Of a stretch of DNA of 28,166 bases, positions 1-8,151 are shown in pieces. Source of the DNA: Fonticula-like sp. SCN 57-25 (taxonomy: Eukaryota; Nucleariida; Rotosphaerida); the NCBI GenBank assembly GCA_001724245.1, contig MEDX01000092.1:1-28166 (forward strand), written 5' to 3'. Positions within the stretch are counted from its first letter, which is position 1, and each line of letters begins with the position of its first letter. Under the pieces are notes generated by a model, which was not told the origin of the DNA, ran no database searches, and saw only the letters and a program-made list of their open reading frames with translations. A program made the position numbers and the translations under genes.

Positions 1-225
1 CCAGTTTGCAGGCGCAGAGACGTCGATAGAGTAGCGAGCTCAAATACGAAGACGAAGTTCAACGAAGAAGAAAGAAGAAGAATAAGTGAGGTTGAAGAGA
101 AGATGCTGATGCCGATGCCGATGCCGATGCTGAAGCTTGACGAAGCTGATGCTGATGCTGATGACGATACTGTTGGTTTGCTACTTTCCATTATAATGCT
201 TGGTAAATATATTTACAGATACTGA
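1..225 (+). other. Low-complexity edge segment; possible 3' end of a plus-strand gene
   Basis: Frame 1 of the plus strand is open from the window edge to a TGA at 223-225 (74 codons), with a charged Glu/Arg-rich start and an Asp/Ala run from a GATGCT/GATGCC repeat. A splice-acceptor-like TTTGCAG ends at 11. The opposite strand is also open, from an ATG at 191 to the edge, because the trinucleotide repeat lacks stops in both directions. I recognise no domain in either reading. If real, the plus-strand reading would be the tail of a gene convergent with the Abraxas-like gene, ending 20 bp from it. Low confidence. Confidence 0.25.
103..170. repeat. GATGCY trinucleotide/hexanucleotide repeat
   Basis: Imperfect tandem copies of GATGCC and GATGCT, interrupted by a GAAGCTTGACGAA segment. 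It is the sort of repeat that expands by replication slippage. It keeps frames open on both strands, so ORFs through it are weak evidence for a gene. Confidence 0.7.
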
Positions 226-244
226 TAAGCCAATTGATATTCCC

Positions 245-1297
245 TTAGAGCTGCAACAGGTCGCCCACCGGCGGCTCGCGCATGTTCCTTGGCGCTGGAA
301 TCGACATTCTGAGACGCTCAATTTCACTTTCGAGCTCGGCGACGCGCGCCTGCGACGCCAACAGGCGGTCCATCTCCGCCTCAAGCTGCACCTGTGTCGC
401 CTGCATGGCCGCCTCGGCCGCCTTGACAGGCTCAAATTCACTGAAAGGAACTGTCAGTAGACCATGAAAATCCAATATAAAAGGAAGGAACAGTCAACAT
501 AAACGAGCAAAATGCCAATATAAACAAGCAAATTATAATATAAATAACACAAATGCGCACGTTAATTTCCTCCATGCTTGACCCGTCGCGTCGTTTTGGA
601 ACCTTTGCCATGCATTAGCAACCACAAAGCCAACTTTCGAGATCGTACAGAGGTTGGAGCCGCGACGAGTGGCGTGCGAGCGCCGCCGGCATTGCCGCCA
701 TGGACGTTCCCTGTGACAAATTCTCCGTCTCCAGCTGCACTCGCTTGTGCAGCCCGCCCGCCTCGGTCGAAAAGGCATAGTCGAGCGACCACGTCGCGCC
801 AGCATCGCGCGGCGACATTGTCAATAGCCCGCATAAAAGCTCGCTCTCCCCGCAGTGCGCCATGAGCGACGAGTGCACCTGGGCGTCGCGCAGAGAGTGC
901 TTGAGCGGCAAGTCGCGCCGGAAGCGGAACCAGCCCACGAGACGCGCGGCGCGATCACCGACGAGGCGGCCGAGCGCGTTGGCATCGACCGTCCCATCTG
1001 GAGCATAGAAAGAGCAGTGGGGCCCGACGACTTCAAAGCTGTCAATAACTAAAAGACACACGTTTAATATACCGAAACAAAGCACAAGAAGAGCAAAAAA
1101 AAAGAGGGATGCATCGGCGTACCTGTCGTCACCGACGCCTCCTCGGTCGCATCGCTCTCGTCGTTTACTACAGAACATGTCGCGCGATCTATACTGCCAA
1201 AGATCAGGCCATCTGCCTCGCTGCCAACCGCAGCAACGTCTGACAGCAGCTGCGCGAGCGCGATGCCGTTGACGCGCGTCGTGCGGCGGATCGACAT
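245..1297 (-). CDS. Abraxas/FAM175-like MPN-minus scaffold protein (BRISC/BRCA1-A type)
   Basis: Predicted 270 aa from four exons: 1297-1123, 1048-649, 602-561 and 440-245. The N-terminal two thirds resemble the MPN domain of Abraxas/ABRO1 (FAM175): a GIALAQLLSD start, then IDSFEVVGPHCSFY, and the GWFRFRRD signature matching the family's GWYKFRR. No JAMM HxH metal motif is visible, as expected for this catalytically dead subfamily. The C-terminus (last ~50 residues) is a predicted coiled coil rich in Glu/Ala/Leu, the segment that pairs with a BRCC36-type deubiquitinase in animals. All introns keep frame; donors are GTACGC, GTACGA and GTGCGC. The 42-nt exon 602-561 is frame-neutral, so it could be skipped. 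Upstream in-frame ATGs as far as 1429 lie inside a likely 5'UTR intron, so I start at 1297. Family call is by eye; function as a K63-deubiquitinase scaffold is inference. Confidence 0.72.
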
Positions 1298-1596
1298 TTG
1301 CACTGTGGGAGATGCCCTGCGCAAAGTCGAAATCACAGTCAGCGTTTTGATTTTGACTTTGGACTCTAGCATTGCATCATGGATTGCCATGACAAATTCC
1401 GATAAATGTATGGCCATGCTCTGTCGCACCCACGCCAGACACTAGTATATTACCTGAATTCAGTATTATGAATATGATTTACCATGATATTGATATTAAG
1501 CAGCGCTTGGCCGGCAATACAAAACATCGTGCATGCATCAACGACATCGATACAAAAAACATCGTCGGCATCTGTACAAAGACAAAGACAAAACGC
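1298..1596 (-). promoter_or_regulatory. 5' flank of the Abraxas-like gene with a probable 5'UTR intron; 3' flank of the MFS gene
   Basis: On the minus strand a complete intron signature spans 1429-1317 (113 nt): donor GTGCGA, branch-like CGCTGAC, acceptor TTTGCGCAG. It ends 19 nt before the chosen ATG (1297). Splicing removes the upstream in-frame ATGs, which supports that start. The rest (1430-1596) is AT-richer and must hold the promoter and the MFS 3' end. No coding content seen. Confidence 0.5.
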
Positions 1597-3384
1597 CTAA
1601 GCGGCGAGCTTGATAGGCCCATTCCTCCTTCTCCTGATAACGTACCACGCGCCTCCCCAGAATAGCAGCGTCCAGAGCCCCCACGACGAGAGGAAGAGCA
1701 GCGCGGCCTCGAGCCCCCTGACCTCATCATCATACTTTTGCTCCACGCTCTCCGAGATCGCGCCAAAGATGTACGGCGACCACATGTCGCCGAGCAGGTG
1801 GATAAACAGCGTCATAATCGCCATCGAGTGACTAGGGCCACGTGTGAGACAAAATTTATATTATTCTGCTGCGCGCACCCTCGCATGTCCTCTGAGACGC
1901 AGGAGAGGAAAACGGCGTTGACGGGCGTCACCGTGCACAAGATCATAAACTCGGCGCCGAGCATGAGCAGCAGGAACCACACAAGGTCGTCCATAAAGAC
2001 AGAGAGGAACGGCAGCGGGATGGCCATCGCGACAAAGATCACGCCCATCGTGATTCCCAGGCGCGTCGGATCAGCGCCACTAGATGCAAAAGTCAGTCAA
2101 AAGGATAAGAAAAAGAGGCAAAAAGGGGCAAAAAGGAAACATTTGATATCAAAAAGTAACAAAACCGGAAAAAAGCGTACCGGCGCAGCACGATCAAGTC
2201 CATTGTGAATGACGAGCACAGGTTGCCCAAGATGCCGCAGCACGCCGTGATCGCGCCAATGAGAAAATTGGCCTTTGCCACACCCAGCCCATACTTGATA
2301 AACACATAATCGGGCAGCTTTTGGCGCCAATGTTAGCTTCAAATAGCCAATCACAGCGCACGTACCCAGAGCGTCAGCGCGCCGAGCACGAATGTCTGCG
2401 CGCAGTAGCCGAGCGTCATGAGCAGGTAGATGGGGTTCTTGAGCAGGTCCAGCATGATGACGTAGAAGGGCTTGACGCGCACCGTACCGTCCTCGGACGA
2501 CGGGTGCCGGATGTCGGGCAGGTAGTAGCACAAAAAGGCAAAGGGAAGGCCAATCAACGACTCGGTGAGGAAGACCCAGTGCCACGACATGTAGTGGCCA
2601 ATAAGACCCGCGCCTAAGAAAAGAGAAAAATGAGCTCTCTAAAGGTCTAATAAATAGGGCCATGTGGCGTACCCATGTAGCCGAGCGCGTAGCCGATGGG
2701 GAGCATCGAAAAGAAAATGGCGAGCCAGCGCGAGCGCTGGCTGGCGGGCGCGGCATCGTCGATCAGCGCGGGAGAGAGGCAGACGAACGCGGCCTCGCCG
2801 ATGCCGGTGAGCATGCGCATCGTGAGCATAAAGCCAAAGCCGTTCGCGAAGAAGCAGAGGCCGGTCACGGTGCACCACACAAGCATGCCGCCGAGGAGAA
2901 GGCGGCCGGACGGGACATACCGACTCAGCTGCGCCATGAAGGGAGACACAATTGCGTAGCCGGCTTTAAACAGGAAAAAATGTGAGAATTGATAGGAATA
3001 TGGGCGCTAAGCGGCGCCGTACCGATAAAGGCGCTGCCGAGAAGGCCGGCTTCGTCGTTGGAGAGATTCAAATCCTCCTTGATAAAGGAAAGCGATCCGG
3101 CAAACGCGCCGCGATCATAATAGTTAAGCATAGATACAAAGCTCAAAAAGCACAGCAGCGCCACGGGGTGGTGAAAGTGCCGCCGCACAATGTCCTTGTT
3201 TGCTCGCTCATCCAGCGCGCGGGACGCAGCGACGGCTACCATTTCCATACAAGGGTCAGATCAACGACATCGCGACCATCATCAACTTCGTACCGGAATC
3301 AACGCCGAGAAGCGGCTCATCATCAGACTCGAGGATCTCGTCGTCCTCTACTAACCTATCCTCCACGTCTACTCGAGACGGCAT
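1597..3384 (-). CDS. Major facilitator superfamily transporter, Spinster-like
   Basis: Predicted 471 aa from seven exons: 3384-3294, 3235-3023, 2963-2673, 2613-2366, 2317-2181, 2079-1879 and 1831-1597. The acidic N-terminus is followed by the Spinster-type TM1 motif NYYDRGAFAG and by RMLTGIGEAAF in TM4. A further SQRSRWLAIFF segment follows, where human SPNS1 has DQRSRMLSIFY. Many hydrophobic segments fit a 12-TM MFS fold. The tail is basic (VIRRRRNGPIK). Spinster proteins (SLC63) export sphingolipids or lysophospholipids in animals; the substrate here is unknown. The first exon, ending at donor GTACGA with a 58-nt intron, was chosen because it gives an acidic cytosolic head and preserves phase. 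Intron lengths are 58, 59, 59, 48, 101 and 47. It is divergent from the small membrane-protein gene at 3646. Confidence 0.88.
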
Positions 3385-3645
3385 CGTGAGAGAACCGCTG
3401 GCGCGGTTAATCGATAAGTGGTCGGCCGAGGGCAATAATCCACGTCATGCACAAGGCAGCAGACCACAAACATCGAGTGACGAAACAGTTTGCAGTTTGC
3501 ACATTTCAATCGTCACCGGTTCCGAGGAGCACTAGGTGGCGTTTGGCATCGTCGACAGGCCGTACGCCGCAGGAAACGCCCCTTTTATGCGCATGCTGAC
3601 TTTTGTGTCTTTGTAGGTACCGAGTTGACACTTTGAATTTGAAAG
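3385..3645. promoter_or_regulatory. Divergent promoter, MFS transporter / small membrane protein, with 5'UTR intron
   Basis: 261 bp between two divergent starts. On the plus strand, 3562-3616 is a textbook intron for this genome (55 nt: GTACGC donor, GCTGAC branch, TTTGTAG acceptor) that ends 29 nt before the ATG at 3646, so it is a likely 5'UTR intron. A short upstream reading frame begins at ATG 3447 and, after splicing, stops at 3634-3636 (44 codons), just before the main ATG. It could lower translation of the main ORF. Confidence 0.5.
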
Positions 3646-4003
3646 ATGGGTTGGACCGAGTCGCTGCCGCAGGAAGTCCAGGACTTTATGGATGCTGTGC
3701 TCGTCGACTTTGCTAGCCGCCCCAGTGCGTACTTTATCGGTATGCTGGCGTTTTTGCTGCCGCTGTCCCTGCTTGGTGCCCTCCTGTCGCATCTGCTTAT
3801 CAAGGAAATTGACAAGACCAACAAGCGGAAAGGTACGCTTGTTTGTTGTTGGTGGGAATTGTCTAATATGTTGCCGTGTAGCCGTCGCCGCTGCTCGGAT
3901 CGAGAACAAGCGGGAAGTTGCGGCCGGCAGCAGCGCATCCTCATCAGCGTCCTCCAGCCCGGCAGCCGACGTGAAAAAGCGAAAGCCAGCCAAGGCGCAC
4001 TGA
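3646..4003 (+). CDS. Small single-pass membrane protein of unknown function
   Basis: Predicted 102 aa from exons 3646-3832 and 3882-4003. The 49-nt intron has donor GTACGC, branch GTCTAAT and acceptor TGTAG. A short acidic N-terminus is followed by one hydrophobic helix at about residues 27-51 (centre GMLAFLLPLSLLGALL), then a basic juxtamembrane stretch (DKTNKRKG), a Ser/Ala-rich linker and a strongly basic tail ending KKRKPAKAH. The positive-inside rule predicts a cytosolic C-terminus. An in-frame TGA two codons before the ATG fixes the start. I do not recognise the family. The tail could be an ER-retention-like dilysine variant or a nucleic-acid- or lipid-facing basic patch, but neither is shown. 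Confidence 0.8.
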
Positions 4004-4334
4004 GCGGCCTTTTGGGATGCATGGATAGTATAATCCCGCGTTCGACGTGTACAATAGAGAATGGACAATTTATGCCACAATCGTATTGAGCAGGGCATAC
4101 TCAAAATGTGAAGCTAAATGTGCAGTGTTGAAAGCGGCTTTTGTTTTACCTATGTAATGGCACATAGCGCACGCCGAACATTTTCATCTTTGAACCTGTC
4201 AAAGAGCCTCTAGTGACTATTTGAAATCCCATACCCACGAACCAATGACCAGAAATAACAACTAGAAGCTTGAATAGGTGTGTACAAAGAAGTTATCGCA
4301 AGATGCAATATGCACCACAGCAACAAACAACTGC
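4004..4334. other. Convergent intergenic spacer
   Basis: 331 bp between the stop codons of the small membrane-protein gene and eL32. It is AT-richer than the flanking exons and must hold both 3' ends. I see no ORF, RNA gene or repeat in it. Confidence 0.6.
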
Positions 4335-4923
4335 TTACTCGCGCTCCTGGCTGCGCACGCGAGCATGCGGGTTGGTGACCTTGACATCGAGCTCGGTGGC
4401 GCGCTTGATGATGGCAATGCGCTTCTGCGACGAGACGTTGTGGGCGATCTCGGCAGCGTAAGTGCGGTTGTGCATCAAAAGAACCTCGACATCCTTGACA
4501 TTGTTGACAAGGTAGGTCTTGAAGCCATCGGGGCGCATGTTGCGGGTCTTGGCATCCGAGCCGTAGCCGATCTTCGGCGACGGGGCGGTGCCACCGAAAC
4601 GCCGCCGCTGCGGGTTGTCGATACCGCGGGGCTTGCGCCACGTATCAGTCTGTTCGAGAAATGCAAGGTGAGCACACGGGCCATGCGATTGATCCACAAC
4701 GACAATCATAGATTCATCAACAATAAATCACAAGCAAACGGCTCCGATCGACGCCAAAGGGGCTCATTAGCAAAGGAGATTATTGGACTAGACGAACACG
4801 CCAAGAAACGACAATGAAGGTGTAACGTACGGTCGCAAGGCGCTTGTACTGGTGCGCCTTGAAGCGGATGAAGCGCGCGGTGCGCTTCTTGACAATGTTC
4901 TTGTGCGGCAGCGAGGAGGCCAT
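4335..4923 (-). CDS. RPL32: 60S ribosomal protein eL32
   Basis: Predicted 135 aa, the usual eL32 length, from exons 4923-4831 and 4649-4335. The head [15 protein letters not shown] matches fungal eL32, and [47 protein letters not shown] and [10 protein letters not shown] are family hallmarks. eL32 is a component of the large ribosomal subunit. The coding intron is 181 nt, well above the local norm, with donor GTACGT and acceptor AACAG. The loop spanning the splice junction is about two residues longer than in yeast, fission yeast and human eL32, so the exact junction deserves a cDNA check. A CTAAC branch and TTACAG acceptor end 3 nt before the ATG, pointing to a 5'UTR intron. Confidence 0.96.
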
Positions 4924-5365
4924 TGTCTGTAAGGACACGGAATCCGATGTTAGACACGAGGATACGTCGGATGCGCCAAAATACAGCCCCACGACACGCG
5001 GATGGGCCTCCACAGCAGCACGGATGATCGGATGTTACCGGCCAACCATCCGCGGCCCATCCAACCATTCAGACCACGCCGTCCAGCGCATCCGATGCGC
5101 CAGCTCGAGCCAAACGCCACAGATACATCCGAATGCAGCACGGCTGCCTTCCCCAAGGTCCAGGAACACGTACCGCAATCACTACTCCGGGCGAGGATGC
5201 GCGTCCGGGGTGCGATGAGAAAGAGGCCGTACACAGAGCACACTGTGCAGCCCAAAACTCCAATCCAGATTGCAGTCCGGGGCGGAATCAACCCCGGACT
5301 CACCCCAGACTCTGACTTATGTGACGTAATCACGCCACGGGTTTGACAATTTCGCGTTGCCCGCC
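4924..5365. promoter_or_regulatory. Divergent promoter region, RPL32 / cyclin
   Basis: 442 bp without coding sequence. Toward RPL32, the minus strand shows branch-like TCTAAC followed by acceptor TTACAG at 4928-4927, three bases before the start codon. A candidate donor GTACGT lies at 5173 (intron about 247 nt) and a weaker GTAACA at 5038. Toward the cyclin, GTGACGTAATCAC at 5321-5333 is a near-palindromic bZIP/CRE-like site 32 bp before the ATG. Its core ACGTAATCAC recurs before the next gene downstream. Confidence 0.45.
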
Positions 5366-6405
5366 ATGCACTCGTCACGGCAACGTCGTAAGCTTCAGAG
5401 CCAACAGGACAAGGCGTACGCATTGGAGCATGCCGCCGCACCCGTATGCGCTCGATGGCCATTTACGTCTGTATTAACGTACTTCAATTTTGCAGCCGTT
5501 TCCTCTCAAGGAGCACCGCGATTTTCTGCTTACACTTCAAATGGACCCAACCGCCCCTGATGCCGCCCGCGTACCACCTCGCCTAATCGGTACGCGCTGC
5601 CTTTGCTTGCCTGATGCGGACCGCTCATTATGTGAGGAAAGAATTCACCGCTGCTTTTTTGGCTGTTCTCCTTAGCGATCAGCCCATGTCGCCCGAGGCG
5701 CTCATTTCCGAATCGTCGACGCCCATGTGTGACATGCGCCTGCACTTTATCCGCCGCCTTGTCAAGCGGACCCAAATTTCATGTAGCAGTTTTATTGTTG
5801 GTCTTATGTATTTAGTACGGCTAAAAGAGCGGCAGCAGTCTGTGGCGCTTCCGTATGATCCGCTGCGGCCCGGCTGCGCCGAGGCGACCGTAGCGTTCAT
5901 GATGGCCGACAAGTATTTATACGACACCCCTCTTACAAACGCCGCGTGGGCAGAGTCGTGCGGTCTCCCACTCAAGGACGTAAATCATATGGAGGCGAGC
6001 TACCTTTCCCGCCTTGACTTTTCGCTATTTTTCACAGAAAAGGACTATGCAGCCTTTTTCTCGTTCCTCGAGTTGAGTATCTGCATGCAGGAGACATCGC
6101 GGCAGTTCCCCATCACGTATCGCGACATGTGCATTCTGACGCAGGACACACCTGCGTCGCTTGCCGGCCTCGTCAATATCACGCTACGGCCGATCCAGGC
6201 GTTCCTTCTCTTGTTCAAGATGAGCCTCGCTGGCGGCATCGCCTACGTGCTCTCCGTGTCCACCCTGTACTGGGGGTTCAGGGTCGTGTTCATGCTGCAG
6301 CAGGCCATTCTCGAGGCGTTCTTTGGCATCACCAGCTCAGTATCGCCGACGCTTCAGCTGCCACCTGCGGTTAGCCTATTATGTCAAACACCTTATTGTC
6401 TGTAA
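5366..6405 (+). CDS. Cyclin of the Pcl/Pho80 family with a hydrophobic C-terminal segment
   Basis: Predicted 311 aa from exons 5366-5443, 5496-5589 and 5642-6405. The cyclin box starts near residue 107 with FIVGLMYLVRLKER and continues through FMMADKYLYDTPLTNAAWA, GLPLKDVNHMEASYL and LDFSLFF, the pattern of Pcl1/Pcl2/Pho80-type cyclins that activate Pho85-class kinases (cell cycle, phosphate and polarity control). Intron 1 uses GTATGC, the only exception to the GTRCG donors here. It was chosen because phase 0 joins cleanly to PFPLKEHRDF, and it has a TTAAC branch. After the cyclin box lies a strongly hydrophobic stretch (about residues 240-285), which is odd for a soluble cyclin and could be a membrane anchor. 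The next gene begins only 51 bp downstream. Confidence 0.85.
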
Positions 6406-6456
6406 ATACACTTTGTCTTTAGTCACAATCAATCGAAACACGTAATCACCACCACC

Positions 6457-7193
6457 ATGGACAATCTCGAACTGATCCGCACGGCGGATTTCGCTGCTCG
6501 CAAGCATTCGACCCAGCGTCGGAAGGACACTGAGCAGACGCCCTACATCAACCACCCTATCGGCGTTGCCACCATCATCGCGGTCGAAGGCCATGTCCAC
6601 GAAACCGCCATCCTGCAGGCCGCCATGTTGCACGACACTGGTACGAATCAACGATTGTGGCTCCATGCGGATGCTTACGTCGCGCACGCCAGTTGAGGAC
6701 ACGGAGACGACCTTTGACGAGCTGAAGAAAGAGTTTGGGGAACATGTCACGTACGGCCCGTGTGCCCATCTTTACATCTTTTTGCTGACCCCTGCGCGGA
6801 TTTCCAGCGGCATCGTAGCAGAAGTAACCGACGACAAGTCGCTGCCGTCGGCCGACCGCAAGCGTCTCCAGGTTGAGCACACGCCGCACATTTCCCGCGA
6901 GGCCAAGATCGTAAAGATGGCCGACAAGATCTACAACTTGCGCGATCTCGAGCGCAGCCGCCCCGTCGGCTGGTACGCTTCGATCCCCATCGAGATCTGT
7001 CAACTGATGCATGTTCTATAGGACCGACACTCGCGTGACAGAGTACTTTGCCTGGGCCAAGCGCGTCACGGACGGTACGATCATGCTTTGCGATGGGTCC
7101 ATGTACTGATGCTGGGTGCCAGGGGCCAAGGGCGTGTGCGCTCCCCTCGAGGCGGTGCTCGAGGACATTTACCGCCGGAACAACGTCGTATGA
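6457..7193 (+). CDS. MESH1-type HD-domain hydrolase (ppGpp/NADPH phosphatase family, HDDC3)
   Basis: Predicted 176 aa (human MESH1 is 179) from exons 6457-6640, 6693-6750, 6808-6972, 7022-7074 and 7123-7193. It aligns end to end with MESH1: ADFAARKH, RRKD, TPYINHPIGVA, LHDTVEDTETT, VTDDKSLP, RLQVEHTPH, KMADKIYNLRDL and VTEYFAWAKRV. Likely metal ligands are His33, His59, Asp60 and Asp120, and Glu63-Asp64 match the family's catalytic pair; none is missing. Animal MESH1 removes the 3'-pyrophosphate of (p)ppGpp and also dephosphorylates NADPH. The in-cell substrate in a yeast is open. All four introns (52, 57, 49, 48 nt) use GTACG donors and rebuild conserved motifs exactly. It lies tandem to the cyclin and convergent with the MEA1-like gene. 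Confidence 0.94.
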
Positions 7194-7314
7194 GCCCAAA
7201 TACGGGCCAAAAAGCAACAAAATGAATGTAATATCAAGCACTATTGTCGAATGACTATTGTCGAATGTATATTTACAGCAACTGAGGACCGGGCCAAATG
7301 GCGCGTGATCCGCC

Positions 7315-8006
7315 TTAATCCTTGTACACAATGCGCGGGAGCCAATCCTCCTCCGCCACCACATTTGCCCACGCGGGAATTGCCTCGCTCGGGAGCGTCA
7401 TGGACGCCATGATGCTGCGCACGAGATCGACGCTATCGACCGGCATCTCGGCGTCGGCGCGCTTGACGGCAAATGTCGGCGCGCGCGACTGCGGAGGCAG
7501 CTTCTCATACGTCATCTAGCCAACATGAGCACAATACAAAGAGAAAACGTATACGCACCCTTTCAGCTTGCCTCTCTGGTAACGAGTCTGAGCTGCCCTG
7601 CGCGCTGCTGCTGCTGCTACTTGTCTCGCCTACATGGTGGTATTCGTTCACGTCATCCCCGTCATCGTCCTCCATGTGCAGCGGGACGTAATAGTCGCCC
7701 GCGCTCGGCCGGTCGGCTTCGCCGTCCGAGTCATCATCGTCGCTGGAAAAGCCGTCAAACACGTTGCTTCCGGTCATGGCTGCGGGCGCATCGTCAGTAT
7801 TGAATCGGCCTCTGCCATGGGGCGATCGCACATGCGTCCATGAGTTCGAATGTCATCTCGAGATGCGCATACTTGCGGTCAATCCTATCCTGCTCGTCCT
7901 CCTCGACCTCTTCCTCTGCCGGTGTGTCCACGGCGACCTGCTCCACGTGCACCCACGAGGGGCTCTCGTCCGACGCGCTCCCGACTACCTTGTCCTCGTC
8001 ACTCAT
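7315..8006 (-). CDS. MEA1 (male-enhanced antigen 1) family protein
   Basis: Predicted 198 aa from exons 8006-7832, 7779-7559 and 7515-7315. Most of the protein is acidic and disordered-looking (EEEVEEDEQD, SSDDDDSDGEAD, poly-Ser). Two short blocks match vertebrate MEA1: a GDYYVPL element (animal YSYQPL) and the C-terminal block with LVRSIMASMTLP, IPAWANVV and EEDW (animal LVKRTMAGVSLP, VPAWARE, DAQW), in the same order and near the C-terminus as in MEA1. The molecular function of the family is not established. Introns are 52 and 43 nt with GTGCGA and GTGCGT donors. It is divergent from the Ubc6-type E2 across 145 bp and convergent with the MESH1-like gene (121 bp). The match was recognised by eye and should be tested by profile search. 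Confidence 0.75.
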
Positions 8007-8151
8007 ATTGTGGCCACGTGGATTGTGTGTTGTGTTGTCGATTTCAGATTTGCTGGCGTCAGCTTTGGTCGCGCCTGCGTCGCATCATATAAACGTTCCG
8101 CCACGCGGTCTTTGGCAGTCGGTGGCCAAGCGTAGAGAGGTAGCGGCAGCC
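8007..8151. promoter_or_regulatory. Divergent promoter, MEA1-like / UBC6, with E-box
   Basis: 145 bp between the two start codons. TGGCCACGTGG at 8011-8021 contains a perfect CACGTG E-box (8015-8020), the class of site bound by bHLH factors such as Cbf1. The same 11-mer occurs in the BNA4/BRL1 promoter. It lies only 4 bp before the MEA1-like ATG, so it probably serves UBC6 or sits in the MEA1-like leader. Confidence 0.5.

Noticed and set aside
1297-1429. Upstream in-frame ATG at 1429 as start of the Abraxas-like protein
   Set aside because: It lies within a likely 5'UTR intron (1429-1317), and the added residues are not like the family; the ATG at 1297 immediately precedes the MPN homology.
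4650-4830. C/D-box snoRNA in the RPL32 intron
   Set aside because: A TGATGA box is visible but I found no downstream CTGA D box and no terminal stem, so the call is unsupported.
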